The notes under the pieces were generated by a model. It searched no databases, was not told the DNA's origin, and was given only the letters and a program-made list of their open reading frames with translations. The position numbers and the translations under genes were made by a program. Source: JBKPRX01 sp046734795 (GTDB lineage Bacteria; Actinomycetota; Thermoleophilia; Gaiellales; Gaiellaceae). Taken from it: DNA of 21,366 bases. Positions 6,938 to 14,784 of this stretch are shown one piece after another (position 1 is the stretch's first letter; each line of letters begins with the position of its first letter). Location of the stretch: positions 1-21,366 of the forward strand of contig JBKPRX010000065.1 in assembly GCA_046734795.1 (NCBI GenBank), read 5' to 3'.

Positions 6938-8167
6938 CTAGCCCCCGCCTCGCGACCCCAAGTCGTTGTTCAGCGCGATGAAGAAGATGAAGAGGATCAG
7001 CGCGAACCCGATCACCGACGCTCGCTCGTAGACCTCGCGGGCGACAGCACGGCGGCGGACGCCCTCGATGATCGAGAACAGGATGTGGCCGCCGTCGAGC
7101 GGCAGGAGCGGCAGCAGGTTCAGGAGCGCGAGCGCGAGGCTGATGTACGCCACCACCTGCAGGTAGAGGCGGAAGCTGACCTCGAGCGCGCGGTGCGACT
7201 CCCGCACGATCCCGACCGTGCTCGTGAGCTGGCCGCGCTCCTCTTTGTGGAAGAGCCCGCCGATCGCCTGCCCTGTGCCGACCACGGCTTGCCAGCAGTC
7301 CTGGACGGCGTACTTGACCGACGTGGCGATCGGGTAGCTGACGTTCCGAATCGCGTCGCCGCGGCGGAATCCGAAGATGCGGCCGTCGGCCGTCTTCATC
7401 GTGGCTGCGGGCTGCAGCTTCACGATGTGGCCGTTCCGGCTGACGGTGACGACGATCGGCTTGCCGTTGCTGCCCGCGATCAGCGTGTGCACCTCGTCGA
7501 AGGTCGGCGTCGGCTTGCCGTCGATCGAGACGATCCGGTCACCGGGCTTGAGGCCGGCGCTCGCGGCGGGCGACTTCGGCACGACTTCCGCAACCGTCGG
7601 CAGCGCGCGCGGCACGCCGATTGCGTAGACGATCGCAAGAAGCGCAATCGCAAAGACGATGTTCACGCCCGGTCCTGCGGCGATCACGGCGACACGCTTC
7701 CACGTTCGCTGGCGCCAATACGCGTCCTCGCCGAGCGCCTCGTCGAGCTCACGCAGGCCGCGGTTCGCGCCGCGACGCGCTGCCGCCGACAGCGCGGCGT
7801 TCTCGACTGCGTTTTCGAGCTCCGGAAGCACCGCGCGTGCTCCCGGGTCGTCCTCCGCTTCGAGGTGCACGATCAACCGGTCGAGCGGCGCGGCGATCGT
7901 CGAGTCTTCGTTGACGGCCAGGCTGAAGTGCATGCGCGCATCACGCGCTGCGGGACGGTGCATCCCCGGTATGCGCACGTAGCCGCCGAGCGGGATCGCG
8001 CCGAGCGCGTACTCGATTCCGTTTCTCTTGAACTTTGCGATCGCGGGTGGAAAGCCGACGTAGAACTTGCGAGGCCTGATCCCGACCGCAATCGCGGTGT
8101 AGAAGTGGCCGGCCTCGTGGATCAGCACGAGGAAGAGCAAGCCCACGATCACGACGACCCACGTCAT
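6938..8167 (-). CDS. rseP: site-2 (M50) intramembrane metalloprotease with PDZ domain
   Basis: RseP/Rip1-type proteases cut anti-sigma factors and other single-span proteins within the membrane. The 409-residue protein has zinc motif HEAGH at residues 17-21 in the first helix. A PDZ domain lies at about 188-255 (GLKPGDRIVSIDGKPT), and the third zinc ligand is in LLPLDGGHILF (Asp358). Two more hydrophobic segments follow to the C-terminus. Between GGYVRIPGMH (about 61-70) and WRQRTWKRVAVIAAGP (about 151-166) is a charged helical stretch of roughly 75 residues, longer than this linker in classic RseP. The ATG at 8167 overlaps the dxr stop (ATGA). An open frame continues upstream inside dxr but is not this protein. 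Confidence 0.95.
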   Translation of the reverse strand: MTWVVVIVGLLFLVLIHEAGHFYTAIAVGIRPRKFYVGFPPAIAKFKRNGIEYALGAIPLGGYVRIPGMHRPAARDARMHFSLAVNEDSTIAAPLDRLIVHLEAEDDPGARAVLPELENAVENAALSAAARRGANRGLRELDEALGEDAYWRQRTWKRVAVIAAGPGVNIVFAIALLAIVYAIGVPRALPTVAEVVPKSPAASAGLKPGDRIVSIDGKPTPTFDEVHTLIAGSNGKPIVVTVSRNGHIVKLQPAATMKTADGRIFGFRRGDAIRNVSYPIATSVKYAVQDCWQAVVGTGQAIGGLFHKEERGQLTSTVGIVRESHRALEVSFRLYLQVVAYISLALALLNLLPLLPLDGGHILFSIIEGVRRRAVAREVYERASVIGFALILFIFFIALNNDLGSRGGG

Positions 8168-9225
8168 GCGACCGGGATCCTTCCATCGGCAAGCTCGCGC
8201 GCGCTCGCATCCGCTGCGACGAGCTCGGCCAGGTCGTGGGCCGGCGCGCCGCCGCAGCCGGCGAGCGCGTCCTCGACGACGCTCGCGATCTCGACGAACC
8301 GCAGCCGCCCGTCGAGGAAGGCGGCGACAGCAACCTCGTTCGCGGCGTTGAAGGCGCAGGGGTACGTCCCACCGCGCTCGCCCGCCTCGCGTGCGAGTCG
8401 GAGCATGGGGAACGTTTCGACATCCGGCGCCTCGAACTGGAGCGTCAGACCCGCGGCGAGGTCGAGCGACGGCACGGGCGTCTCGGCCCGCTCCGGATAG
8501 GTCAGCGCAAACGAGATCGGCACGCGCATGTCTGGATACCCGAGATGCGCGAGCGCGGCACCATCCCGGAAGCAGACGAGCGCGTGCACCGTCGAGGTCG
8601 GATGCACGACGATCTCGATCTGCTCGTACGGCAGCCCGAAGAGAAAGTGCGCCTCGATCAGCTCGAGGCCCTTGTTCGCGAGCGTCGCGGAGTCGACCGT
8701 GATCTTCGGCCCCATGTTCCACGTCGGATGAGCGAGCGCTTCCGCGGGTGTCACCGCCTCGAGCTCGTCGCGCGTCCGGCCCCTGAACGGCCCGCCGGAA
8801 GCGGTCAGCACGATGCGGTCGATCTGCCCCGGATCGCGGCCCTCGAGGCATTGGAAGACGGCGGAGTGCTCGCTGTCGACCGGCAGCAGCCGGCCGCCGC
8901 CGCGCCGTTGCGCCGCGAGCGCGAGCTCACCGGCGGCGACGAGGCTCTCCTTGTTCGCAAGCGCGAGCTCGACGCCGCGCTCGAGCGCCCAGAGCGTCGC
9001 GTGCACGCCCGCGAAGCCGACGATCGCATTCAGGACGCAGTCCGGTTCCGCGCGCTCGAGGAGCTCGATGACGTTTCCGCCGACCTGCGTCAGCGGCGCG
9101 AGCCCGTCGATCGGCGTGGAGCCCGACGCTGCGGCCACGAGCTCGAGCTCGTCGTGCGCCTCGATGATCTCGAGCGCCTGACGTCCGATGGAGCCGGTCG
9201 CGCCGAGCAGAGCGATCCGTTTCAC
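8164..9225 (-). CDS. dxr: 1-deoxy-D-xylulose 5-phosphate reductoisomerase
   Basis: Dxr makes 2-C-methyl-D-erythritol 4-phosphate, the committed MEP-pathway step, using NADPH and a divalent metal. The 353-residue product begins KRIALLGATGSIGRQ, the NADPH-binding loop. It has ANKESLVAAG and DSEHSAVFQCL (metal and substrate region), TASGGPF, and the flap-region block THPTW-like AHPTWNMGPKITVDSATLAN followed by KGLELIEAHFLF. I chose the GTG at 9225 because the family starts right at this sequence; an upstream open frame overlaps cdsA. It lies 13 bases after cdsA and overlaps rseP by four bases. It is somewhat shorter than typical homologues of 380-400 residues. Confidence 0.96.
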   Translation of the reverse strand: MKRIALLGATGSIGRQALEIIEAHDELELVAAASGSTPIDGLAPLTQVGGNVIELLERAEPDCVLNAIVGFAGVHATLWALERGVELALANKESLVAAGELALAAQRRGGGRLLPVDSEHSAVFQCLEGRDPGQIDRIVLTASGGPFRGRTRDELEAVTPAEALAHPTWNMGPKITVDSATLANKGLELIEAHFLFGLPYEQIEIVVHPTSTVHALVCFRDGAALAHLGYPDMRVPISFALTYPERAETPVPSLDLAAGLTLQFEAPDVETFPMLRLAREAGERGGTYPCAFNAANEVAVAAFLDGRLRFVEIASVVEDALAGCGGAPAHDLAELVAADASARELADGRIPVA

Positions 9226-9238
9226 GCGACCAGTGTGC

Positions 9239-10042
9239 CTACGCGTACCCGAAGCCGGCCACGAGGTAATACGCGGCCGGAATGACGAAGAGCAGCGCGT
9301 CGATCCTGTCGAGCACGCCGCCGTGGCCGGCAAGAAGACGGCCCGAATCCTTCACCTTGAGGTCGCGCTTCAACGCGGACTCGAAGAGGTCGCCAGCGAC
9401 ATCTGCGAGCACGATGACGATCCCGAGCACGATCGCCTGCCAGATCGTGAGGAACGTGTCGCGGTCTTCGTAGAGCGCGATGAACGTGACGAAGATTCCG
9501 GCGGCAGCGCCGGCGACGAATCCTTCCCACGTTTTGCCCGGCGAGAGGATCGGCGCGAGCTTGTGCCGCCCGATCAGCCGGCCGACGAAGTACGCGGCCG
9601 TGTCGATCGCAAAGACGGAGAGCAAGACCGTGAACGCAAGCAGCCGCCCGTGCTCTGGAATCGCGCGGACCAGAATCAGGTGGCCGAGGCCAAGGCCGAT
9701 CCACGCAGCGCCGAGCACCGTCGCGCTCACTGCGACAGTCGCGGGTGCGCGCGTCTCGGCGACGCCGTTCAAGACGAACGCGAGCGGAAAGACGGTGAGG
9801 AAGCCGGCGAGGAGCCACACAGGGCCGCCGACGAGCGCGCCGATCAACGCGAGTACGACCGCTCCGTAGCCAGCCGCGAGGAGCGGGCGCAACGGCCGCG
9901 TCATCGCGTAGAACTCGTGCAGCGCGATCAGCGCGGCGACGACGAGCGCGATGCAGAGTGTCCAGCCGCCGAGCCAGACGATCCCGAGAATGATCGGGAG
10001 GCCCGCGAGCGCGACGAGGATCCGAGACCAGAAGCTGCTCAA
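9239..10042 (-). CDS. cdsA: phosphatidate cytidylyltransferase (CDP-diacylglycerol synthase)
   Basis: CdsA makes CDP-diacylglycerol from CTP and phosphatidate at the membrane, the branch point for phospholipid synthesis. The protein is strongly hydrophobic, with about seven or eight helices. Its C-terminal family signature is intact: SALKRDLKVKDSGRLL followed by GHGGVLDRID. No ATG or GTG is suitably placed. The best start is a TTG at 10042 that overlaps the uppS stop (TTGA) and gives 267 residues beginning LSSFWSRILVALAGLP; the frame is open further upstream inside uppS. The start is therefore inferred; the enzyme assignment is firm. Confidence 0.95.
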   Translation of the reverse strand: MSSFWSRILVALAGLPIILGIVWLGGWTLCIALVVAALIALHEFYAMTRPLRPLLAAGYGAVVLALIGALVGGPVWLLAGFLTVFPLAFVLNGVAETRAPATVAVSATVLGAAWIGLGLGHLILVRAIPEHGRLLAFTVLLSVFAIDTAAYFVGRLIGRHKLAPILSPGKTWEGFVAGAAAGIFVTFIALYEDRDTFLTIWQAIVLGIVIVLADVAGDLFESALKRDLKVKDSGRLLAGHGGVLDRIDALLFVIPAAYYLVAGFGYA

Positions 10043-10767
10043 CGGCCGCCGAATCTTCTTCGGCGGCGTGCGTAGTCCTCGATCGCCGACTCGAGATCGT
10101 CGCCTGTGAAATCCGGCCAGAGCCGGTCGACGAACACGAGCTCGGCATACGCGAGCTGCCACAGCAAGAAGTTGGAAATCCGTAGCTCGCCGGAGGTTCG
10201 GATCAAGAGGTCGGGATCCGGCATCTCCGGCGCGTAGAGATACGACGCGAGCACCTCTTCGTCGATGTCCGCAGGCTCGACGCCGGCTTCGACGAGGCGC
10301 TTGATCGCCTCGAGCAGCTCGGCCCGGCCGCCGTAGTCGAAGGCGATCCAGAGCCGCAAGCGGTCGCGGTCCGCAGTCGCCGCCTCGAGCGAGCTCATCT
10401 TCTCCTGGAGCCAGTCAGGTGCGCGGTCGCGGCGACCGATGAACTGCGTGCGCACGCCCTCCGCAGCGAGATCGGGCAGCTCGCGGTCGATCGTTTCCGA
10501 GAAGATCTCCATCAGCGCCTCGACCTCGGCCGGCGGCCGCGACCAGTTCTCCGTCGAGAACGCGTACACGACGAGCGACTCGACCCCGAGGTCGATCGCC
10601 TTCTCGACGACCGGCCGCAACGCGCGCGAGCCCGCTCGATGTCCTTCCTCGACGGGAAGCCCGCGGCTCGACGCCCAGCGAGCGTTGCCGTCCATGATGA
10701 TCGCGACCGAGCGCGCGGTCTCCGGAAGCGCGGCCTCCGTGTGTGAGGGATGCGCCGCGCTCTTCAC
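10039..10767 (-). CDS. uppS: isoprenyl transferase (undecaprenyl diphosphate synthase type)
   Basis: This cis-prenyltransferase condenses isopentenyl diphosphate to make the polyprenyl carrier for cell-wall sugars. The 242-residue product has the family blocks in order: SVAIIMDGNARWA with catalytic Asp26, GHRAGS, VYAFSTENWSRP, AFDYGGRAELLEAI, and DLLIRTSGELRISNFLLWQ near the end. The GTG at 10767 lies two bases after the frr stop, with GGAAGT upstream, and adds about 20 residues before the conserved core. Chain length of the product (C50 or C55) cannot be read from sequence alone. It is coupled to cdsA by a four-base overlap. Confidence 0.96.
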   Translation of the reverse strand: MKSAAHPSHTEAALPETARSVAIIMDGNARWASSRGLPVEEGHRAGSRALRPVVEKAIDLGVESLVVYAFSTENWSRPPAEVEALMEIFSETIDRELPDLAAEGVRTQFIGRRDRAPDWLQEKMSSLEAATADRDRLRLWIAFDYGGRAELLEAIKRLVEAGVEPADIDEEVLASYLYAPEMPDPDLLIRTSGELRISNFLLWQLAYAELVFVDRLWPDFTGDDLESAIEDYARRRRRFGGR

Positions 10768-10769
10768 GC

Positions 10770-11333
10770 TCAGACTTCCATGACCTCGGCTTCTTTGTGC
10801 TTGAGGAGCTCGTCGATGTGCTTCGTGTGCTCGTCCGTGAGCTTCTGCACGCGCTCCTCGCCGCGATGCTCGTCGTCCTGGCCGACCTCGCCCTTGTCCA
10901 CGAGCTCCTTCAAGTGGCGCATCGCGTCGCGCCTGATCTCGCGGACCGCGATCTTGTGCTGCTCCGCGAGCTGCCGCACGACCTTGACGAGGTCCTTGCG
11001 CCGCTCCTCGGTGAGCTGCGGAATCGGCAGGCGAATGACCTTGCCGTCGTTCGAAGGGGTCAGCCCGAGGTCGGACTCCTGGATCGCCTTCTCGATCGCC
11101 TTCATCGAGCTCGGATCGAACGGCTGCACGGTCAGCATCCGCGGTTCCGGAACGTTGATCGTCGCGAGCTGCTTCAGCGGCGTCCGCGTGCCGTAGTAAT
11201 CGATGTCGATCCGGTCGAGGAGCGCCGCCGACGCGCGCCCGGTGCGCACGGTGTTGAACTCGCCGCGGGCGTGCTCCACCGATTTCTGCATCCGTGTCTC
11301 CGCGTCCTTCACGAGCTCCTCGAGCGTCGCCAT
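10770..11333 (-). CDS. frr: ribosome recycling factor
   Basis: RRF splits post-termination ribosomes together with EF-G. The 187-residue length and the conserved blocks are standard: FNTVRTGRASAALLDRI, YYGTRTPLKQLATINVPEPR, and the long-helix C-terminal part with RRDAMRHLKEL. The ATG follows the pyrH stop directly (TGA then ATG), with a strong AAGGAGG site lying inside the last pyrH codons, so the two are coupled. The order pyrH-frr-uppS-cdsA is widely conserved in bacteria. Confidence 0.98.
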   Translation of the reverse strand: MATLEELVKDAETRMQKSVEHARGEFNTVRTGRASAALLDRIDIDYYGTRTPLKQLATINVPEPRMLTVQPFDPSSMKAIEKAIQESDLGLTPSNDGKVIRLPIPQLTEERRKDLVKVVRQLAEQHKIAVREIRRDAMRHLKELVDKGEVGQDDEHRGEERVQKLTDEHTKHIDELLKHKEAEVMEV

Positions 11334-12101
11334 TCAATCCTCCTTCGGCGTCTTGATGATCGTCCCGAACCGTTCGCCGCTCACGAGCCGCTCGATGTTG
11401 CCCTCGGCGAGCTCGAACACGTGCAGCGAGAGGCCGTTGTCGTGGCAAAGCGTCAGCGCAGTCGTGTCCATGACCTTCAGGCCGCGCTCGACCGCTTCCA
11501 TGTGCGTCAGCTCGGGAATGAACGTCGCGTTCGGGTCGATGCGCGGATCGCCGTCATAGACGCCGTCCACGCCGTTCTTCGCCATCAGAATCGTGTCGGC
11601 GCCGATCTCGAGCGCGCGCAGCGCGGCCGCAGTGTCGGTCGTGAAGAACGGGTTGCCCGTCCCTGCCGCGAAGATCACGCAGCGGCCCTTCTCGAGGTGC
11701 CGCATCGCGCGGCGACGGATGTACGGCTCGGCGACCTCGGAGATCTCGAGCGCGGACAGCACGCGCGTCTGCGCGCCTTCGCGTTCGAGCGCGTCCTGCA
11801 GCGCGAGCGCGTTCAGCAGCGTCGCGAGCATGCCGGCATAGTCTGCCGTCGCGCGGTCCATCCCTTCGGCCGCGTGCGCCATGCCGCGGTAGAAGTTGCC
11901 GGCGCCGACGACGATCGCGACCCCCACCCCACGCTCCTGGACGCGCACGATCTCGGTTGCGACCCAGTCGACGGTCAGCGGCTCGATGCCGTACTCGCGG
12001 TCCCCCATCAGCGCCTCGCCCGAGAGCTTCAGGAGGATGCGACTGTACGCGGGCTGTCCTGCGCGCCCGGGTGCCGGCTCAGTCGTCGGCTCGACGCTCA
12101 T
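11334..12101 (-). CDS. pyrH: UMP kinase
   Basis: PyrH phosphorylates UMP to UDP and belongs to the amino-acid-kinase fold. The 255-residue product contains ILLKLSGEALMG (phosphate loop), VVGAGNFYRG, the block GTGNPFFTTDTAAALRALEI, AKNGVDGVYDGDPR, and VMDTTALTLC near the end. A short proline- and threonine-rich N-terminus of about 18 residues precedes the core. The ATG at 12101 overlaps the tsf stop (ATGA). A longer open frame extends upstream inside tsf but has no family similarity. Confidence 0.98.
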   Translation of the reverse strand: MSVEPTTEPAPGRAGQPAYSRILLKLSGEALMGDREYGIEPLTVDWVATEIVRVQERGVGVAIVVGAGNFYRGMAHAAEGMDRATADYAGMLATLLNALALQDALEREGAQTRVLSALEISEVAEPYIRRRAMRHLEKGRCVIFAAGTGNPFFTTDTAAALRALEIGADTILMAKNGVDGVYDGDPRIDPNATFIPELTHMEAVERGLKVMDTTALTLCHDNGLSLHVFELAEGNIERLVSGERFGTIIKTPKED

Positions 12102-12901
12102 CCCGCGAGCGAGAGCCGCTCGAACTCGAGCACCTCGGCGCCGGCTGCCTCGAGCGCCTGACCGACGGTCTGCCCCGTGTCGTGGATCCACGGTTGTTCG
12201 AGCAGGACGTTCGCGGCGAAGAAGCGCTTGTTCACCATTCCGTCGACGATCTTCTCACGTGCCTGCTCCGGCTTCGACTGCACCTCGTCCGAGTTCGCGT
12301 AGATCTCGCGCTCCGCAGTCACCTCCGCCTCGGGAACATCCTGGCGGGCAATGAACCGCGGCGCCGACGCGGCAATGTGCATGGCGACTTTCCGAGCGAG
12401 GTCGTTGTCGCCGCCGCGTACCTGGACGAGCACGCCGAGCTTGTTCGCGGGTGGATGCGCGTAGCCCTCGATGATCGCGCCGTCGACGGCCTCGAACCGG
12501 GCCGCGCCGGCGAACGCGATGTTCTCGCCGAGCTTCCCGGAGAGCTCTGCGCGCTCGGTCTCGAACTCCTGCTCGGCACCGGGGCCCTCCGCTTCCACGG
12601 CTTCGAGGACCTTCTTCGCGAAGGAGAGGAACTCGTCGTTGTTCGAAACCGGCTCCGTCTCGCACCCGACGGCGACGATCGTGCCGCGCGTTCCGTCCTC
12701 GGCGATCCGGTAGCCGACCTTCCCTTCCGTCGTCGCCCGTCCTGCTCGCTTGGCCGCGTTGGCCATGCCCTTCTCGCGCAGCAGGACGACGGCCTGCTCG
12801 AGATCGCCGTTCGTCTCCTGCAGCGCGCGCTTGCAGTCCATCATCCCCGCCCCGGTTTGGTCGCGGAGCTCCTTGACGAGACTTGCCGAGATGACGGTCA
12901 T
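12098..12901 (-). CDS. tsf: translation elongation factor Ts
   Basis: EF-Ts exchanges GDP for GTP on EF-Tu. The 267-residue product starts with the UBA-like domain (LVKELRDQTGAGMMDCKRAL), followed by the core TEGKVGYRIAEDGTRG, GCETEPVSNNDEF and IAFAGAARFEAVDG, and ends with a helical C-terminal domain. The position usually reading TDFVA is SNNDEF here, a common variant. The ATG at 12901 overlaps the rpsB stop (ATGA) and GGTGGA lies upstream. The rpsB-tsf pair is nearly universal in bacteria. Confidence 0.98.
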   Translation of the reverse strand: MTVISASLVKELRDQTGAGMMDCKRALQETNGDLEQAVVLLREKGMANAAKRAGRATTEGKVGYRIAEDGTRGTIVAVGCETEPVSNNDEFLSFAKKVLEAVEAEGPGAEQEFETERAELSGKLGENIAFAGAARFEAVDGAIIEGYAHPPANKLGVLVQVRGGDNDLARKVAMHIAASAPRFIARQDVPEAEVTAEREIYANSDEVQSKPEQAREKIVDGMVNKRFFAANVLLEQPWIHDTGQTVGQALEAAGAEVLEFERLSLAG

Positions 12902-13734
12902 GTCTGTTCCACCGGTGTCTGAGGGTCCGCTACCGGCTCCTCGCCTTGCGAGACCTGCTCGGTTTCGCCTTGCGGCGCAGTCGCCGGTTCCTCTGCGGCG
13001 GCCGTTGGCTGAGGTTCCTCCGCCTGCTTCCGCTCGAGCTCTTGCACGCCGACCTTCTGCCGGCCTGCAGCGATGCCGTCGGCGACGGCACGAGTGACGA
13101 GGTTGCACGCGCGAATCGCGTCGTCGTTTCCCGGGATGACGTAGTCGGCCTCGTCGGGATCGCAGTTGGTGTCGACAAGAGCGATCACCGGCAGATTGAG
13201 GCGTCGCGCCTCTCGCACTGCGAGCTGCTCCTTGCGGAGGTCGATGATGAACATCGCATCGGGCTGGCGGCGCATGTCGGCAACACCGCCCAGGTTCTGC
13301 TCGAGCTTCTCGAGCTCGCCGGCCATAGCAATCCGCTCCTTCGACGGCAGAAGGTCGAGCTGCCCGTCCTCCTTCAGCCGCCGCAGCTCGTGCAGCCGCT
13401 CGATCCGGTCGGCCATCGTCCGCCAGTTCGTCAGCAGGCCGCCGAGCCAGCGATGGTTCACGTACGGCATCGCGACGCGCTTCGCTTCGTTCTCGACCGC
13501 GTCCTGTGCCTGCTTCTTCGTGCCGACGAAGAGAATCGTTCCGTTCCGTTCGCCGACGTTGCGCGCAAAGTCGTGCGCTTCCTGCAGCAGATCGAGCGTC
13601 TGCGTCAGATCGATGATGTAGATGCCGCCGCGCTCCGTGAAGATGAAGCGGCGCATCTTTGGATTCCAGCGTCGCGTCTGGTGACCGAAGTGGACTCCGG
13701 CCTCCAGCAGCTCGCGCATGGAGACGACAGCCAC
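12898..13734 (-). CDS. rpsB: 30S ribosomal protein S2
   Basis: S2 is a late-assembling small-subunit protein. The 278-residue product begins MAVVSMRELLEAGVHFGHQT and contains WNPKMRRFIFTERGGIYIIDL, FVGTKKQAQ, NHRWLGGLLTN and LVDTNCDPDEADYVIPGND. After about residue 230 there is an acidic tail rich in Glu, Pro, Ala and Gln, which explains the extra length compared with about 240 residues in many bacteria; such tails are common in actinobacteria. The start is a GTG at 13734 with AAGGAG eight bases upstream. A structured leader of 137 bases precedes it. Confidence 0.98.
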   Translation of the reverse strand: MAVVSMRELLEAGVHFGHQTRRWNPKMRRFIFTERGGIYIIDLTQTLDLLQEAHDFARNVGERNGTILFVGTKKQAQDAVENEAKRVAMPYVNHRWLGGLLTNWRTMADRIERLHELRRLKEDGQLDLLPSKERIAMAGELEKLEQNLGGVADMRRQPDAMFIIDLRKEQLAVREARRLNLPVIALVDTNCDPDEADYVIPGNDDAIRACNLVTRAVADGIAAGRQKVGVQELERKQAEEPQPTAAAEEPATAPQGETEQVSQGEEPVADPQTPVEQT

Positions 13735-13871
13735 GTAGTGCTCCTTCCTCGTTTGGTTGTTGAGTCGTGCACCGGCGGGGCCACGAGCGCACCGACGTCA
13801 GACGCCGGCACCTGCGCCCCGGCTGATCCGCCGGGTCGTCGGGACAAAAGCTCGCGGAAGTGTACCCAGCC
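13735..13871 (-). promoter_or_regulatory. rpsB leader with two hairpins and an alternative pairing
   Basis: This is the longest gap in the minus-strand gene run. In the direction of transcription it holds a six-pair GC stem (CCCGGC/GCCGGG, 13818-13835), then a ten-pair stem with three G-T pairs and loop CTG (13789-13811). Next comes CCGCCGG (13772-13778), which is complementary to CCGGCGG in the first stem, and last the AAGGAG ribosome site. The mutually exclusive pairings suggest regulation of S2 synthesis, as rpsB leaders are autoregulated in other bacteria. I see no confident promoter boxes. Confidence 0.4.
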
Positions 13872-14774
13872 TCAGCCTGCGGCCCGGGCGCGCGCCAGGG
13901 GTTCTGCGAGATCCGGCGGAAGCGGCGAGTCCACGCTGACGGGCTCGCCGCTGAACGGGTGCGGGAACGCGAGGCGCGCCGCGTGGAGGAATTGGCGCTC
14001 CAGGCCGAGCTCGCGCGGTCGGCCGTAGAGCGGGTCGCCCGCAACCGGCAGGCCGATCGCGCCCAGATGAACGCGGATCTGGTGCGTCCTGCCGGTCTCG
14101 AGGCGCACACGGAGGAGCGCGTGGCGCGCTAGGAGCTCCTCGACCTCGAAGTGCGTGATCGCCTCGCGCGGCGCCGCCGTGTCGAGCGAATGGCGAACCG
14201 GGTCGCGGCGGTCGCGGCCGATCGCAGCGTCGATCGTGCCGCTGCGCGACTCGGGCCGGCCGACGACGAGCGCGAGGTACTCGCGCTCGAGCTCGCGTCG
14301 GCGGACGAGATTCTGCAGGCGTCGATGCGCCTCGGCCGAGCGCGCGACGACGAGCAGGCCGGAGGTGTCGCGGTCGAGCCGGTGGACGATGCCCGGACGA
14401 GACGGATCGGAGCCACCGGCGGCCTGCCGCCCCGCAAGCCCGTGCACGAGCGTTCCAGTCGCGTGGCCGGCCGCCGGGTGAACGACGAGCCCGGCCGGCT
14501 TGTCGACGACCAGCAAGTGCTCGTCCTCGTACGGCACGGGAAGCTCCATCGCTTCCGGTGTGATCACTGCGGGCGATCGGTCGACGGCAGTGAACGTCAG
14601 CTCTTCGCCGCCTTGAAGCCGGTGGCTCTTCTCCCGCACGGCGCCGTCCACGCGGACGTCACCACCGGCAAGGAGGCGCTCAGCGCTCGCGCGCGACCCG
14701 ACCTCTGCGAGCGTTGCGAGGAACCGGTCGAGCCGCTCGCCGCGGGCCTCGGGCGGGACACGCAGAAGCGTCAC
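13872..14774 (-). CDS. RluA/RluD-family pseudouridine synthase
   Basis: This 300-residue protein has an N-terminal S4 RNA-binding domain (ERLDRFLATLAEVGSRASAE, about residues 13-65) and a pseudouridine synthase domain. The catalytic aspartate is Asp134 in IVHRLDRDTSGLLVVAR. Downstream are LETGRTHQIRVHL and GDPLYG, which are also standard. Proteins of this layout encoded beside lspA are usually called RluD and modify 23S rRNA in helix 69, but the exact target cannot be read from the sequence. The GTG at 14774 is ten bases after the lspA stop; an upstream open frame inside lspA is not part of it. Confidence 0.93.
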   Translation of the reverse strand: MTLLRVPPEARGERLDRFLATLAEVGSRASAERLLAGGDVRVDGAVREKSHRLQGGEELTFTAVDRSPAVITPEAMELPVPYEDEHLLVVDKPAGLVVHPAAGHATGTLVHGLAGRQAAGGSDPSRPGIVHRLDRDTSGLLVVARSAEAHRRLQNLVRRRELEREYLALVVGRPESRSGTIDAAIGRDRRDPVRHSLDTAAPREAITHFEVEELLARHALLRVRLETGRTHQIRVHLGAIGLPVAGDPLYGRPRELGLERQFLHAARLAFPHPFSGEPVSVDSPLPPDLAEPLARARAAG

Positions 14775-14784
14775 TGGGTGCGCG

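Noticed and set aside
6872..8500. Long plus-strand open frame of over 500 codons opposite ispG, rseP and dxr
   Set aside because: It lies antisense to three well-conserved genes, is Arg-, Asp- and Glu-rich in the way GC-rich antisense frames are, and has no ribosome site or family features.
12946..14028. Plus-strand open frame opposite rpsB and the start of the rluD-type gene
   Set aside because: Antisense to rpsB, whose protein is unmistakable; no independent evidence for a gene.
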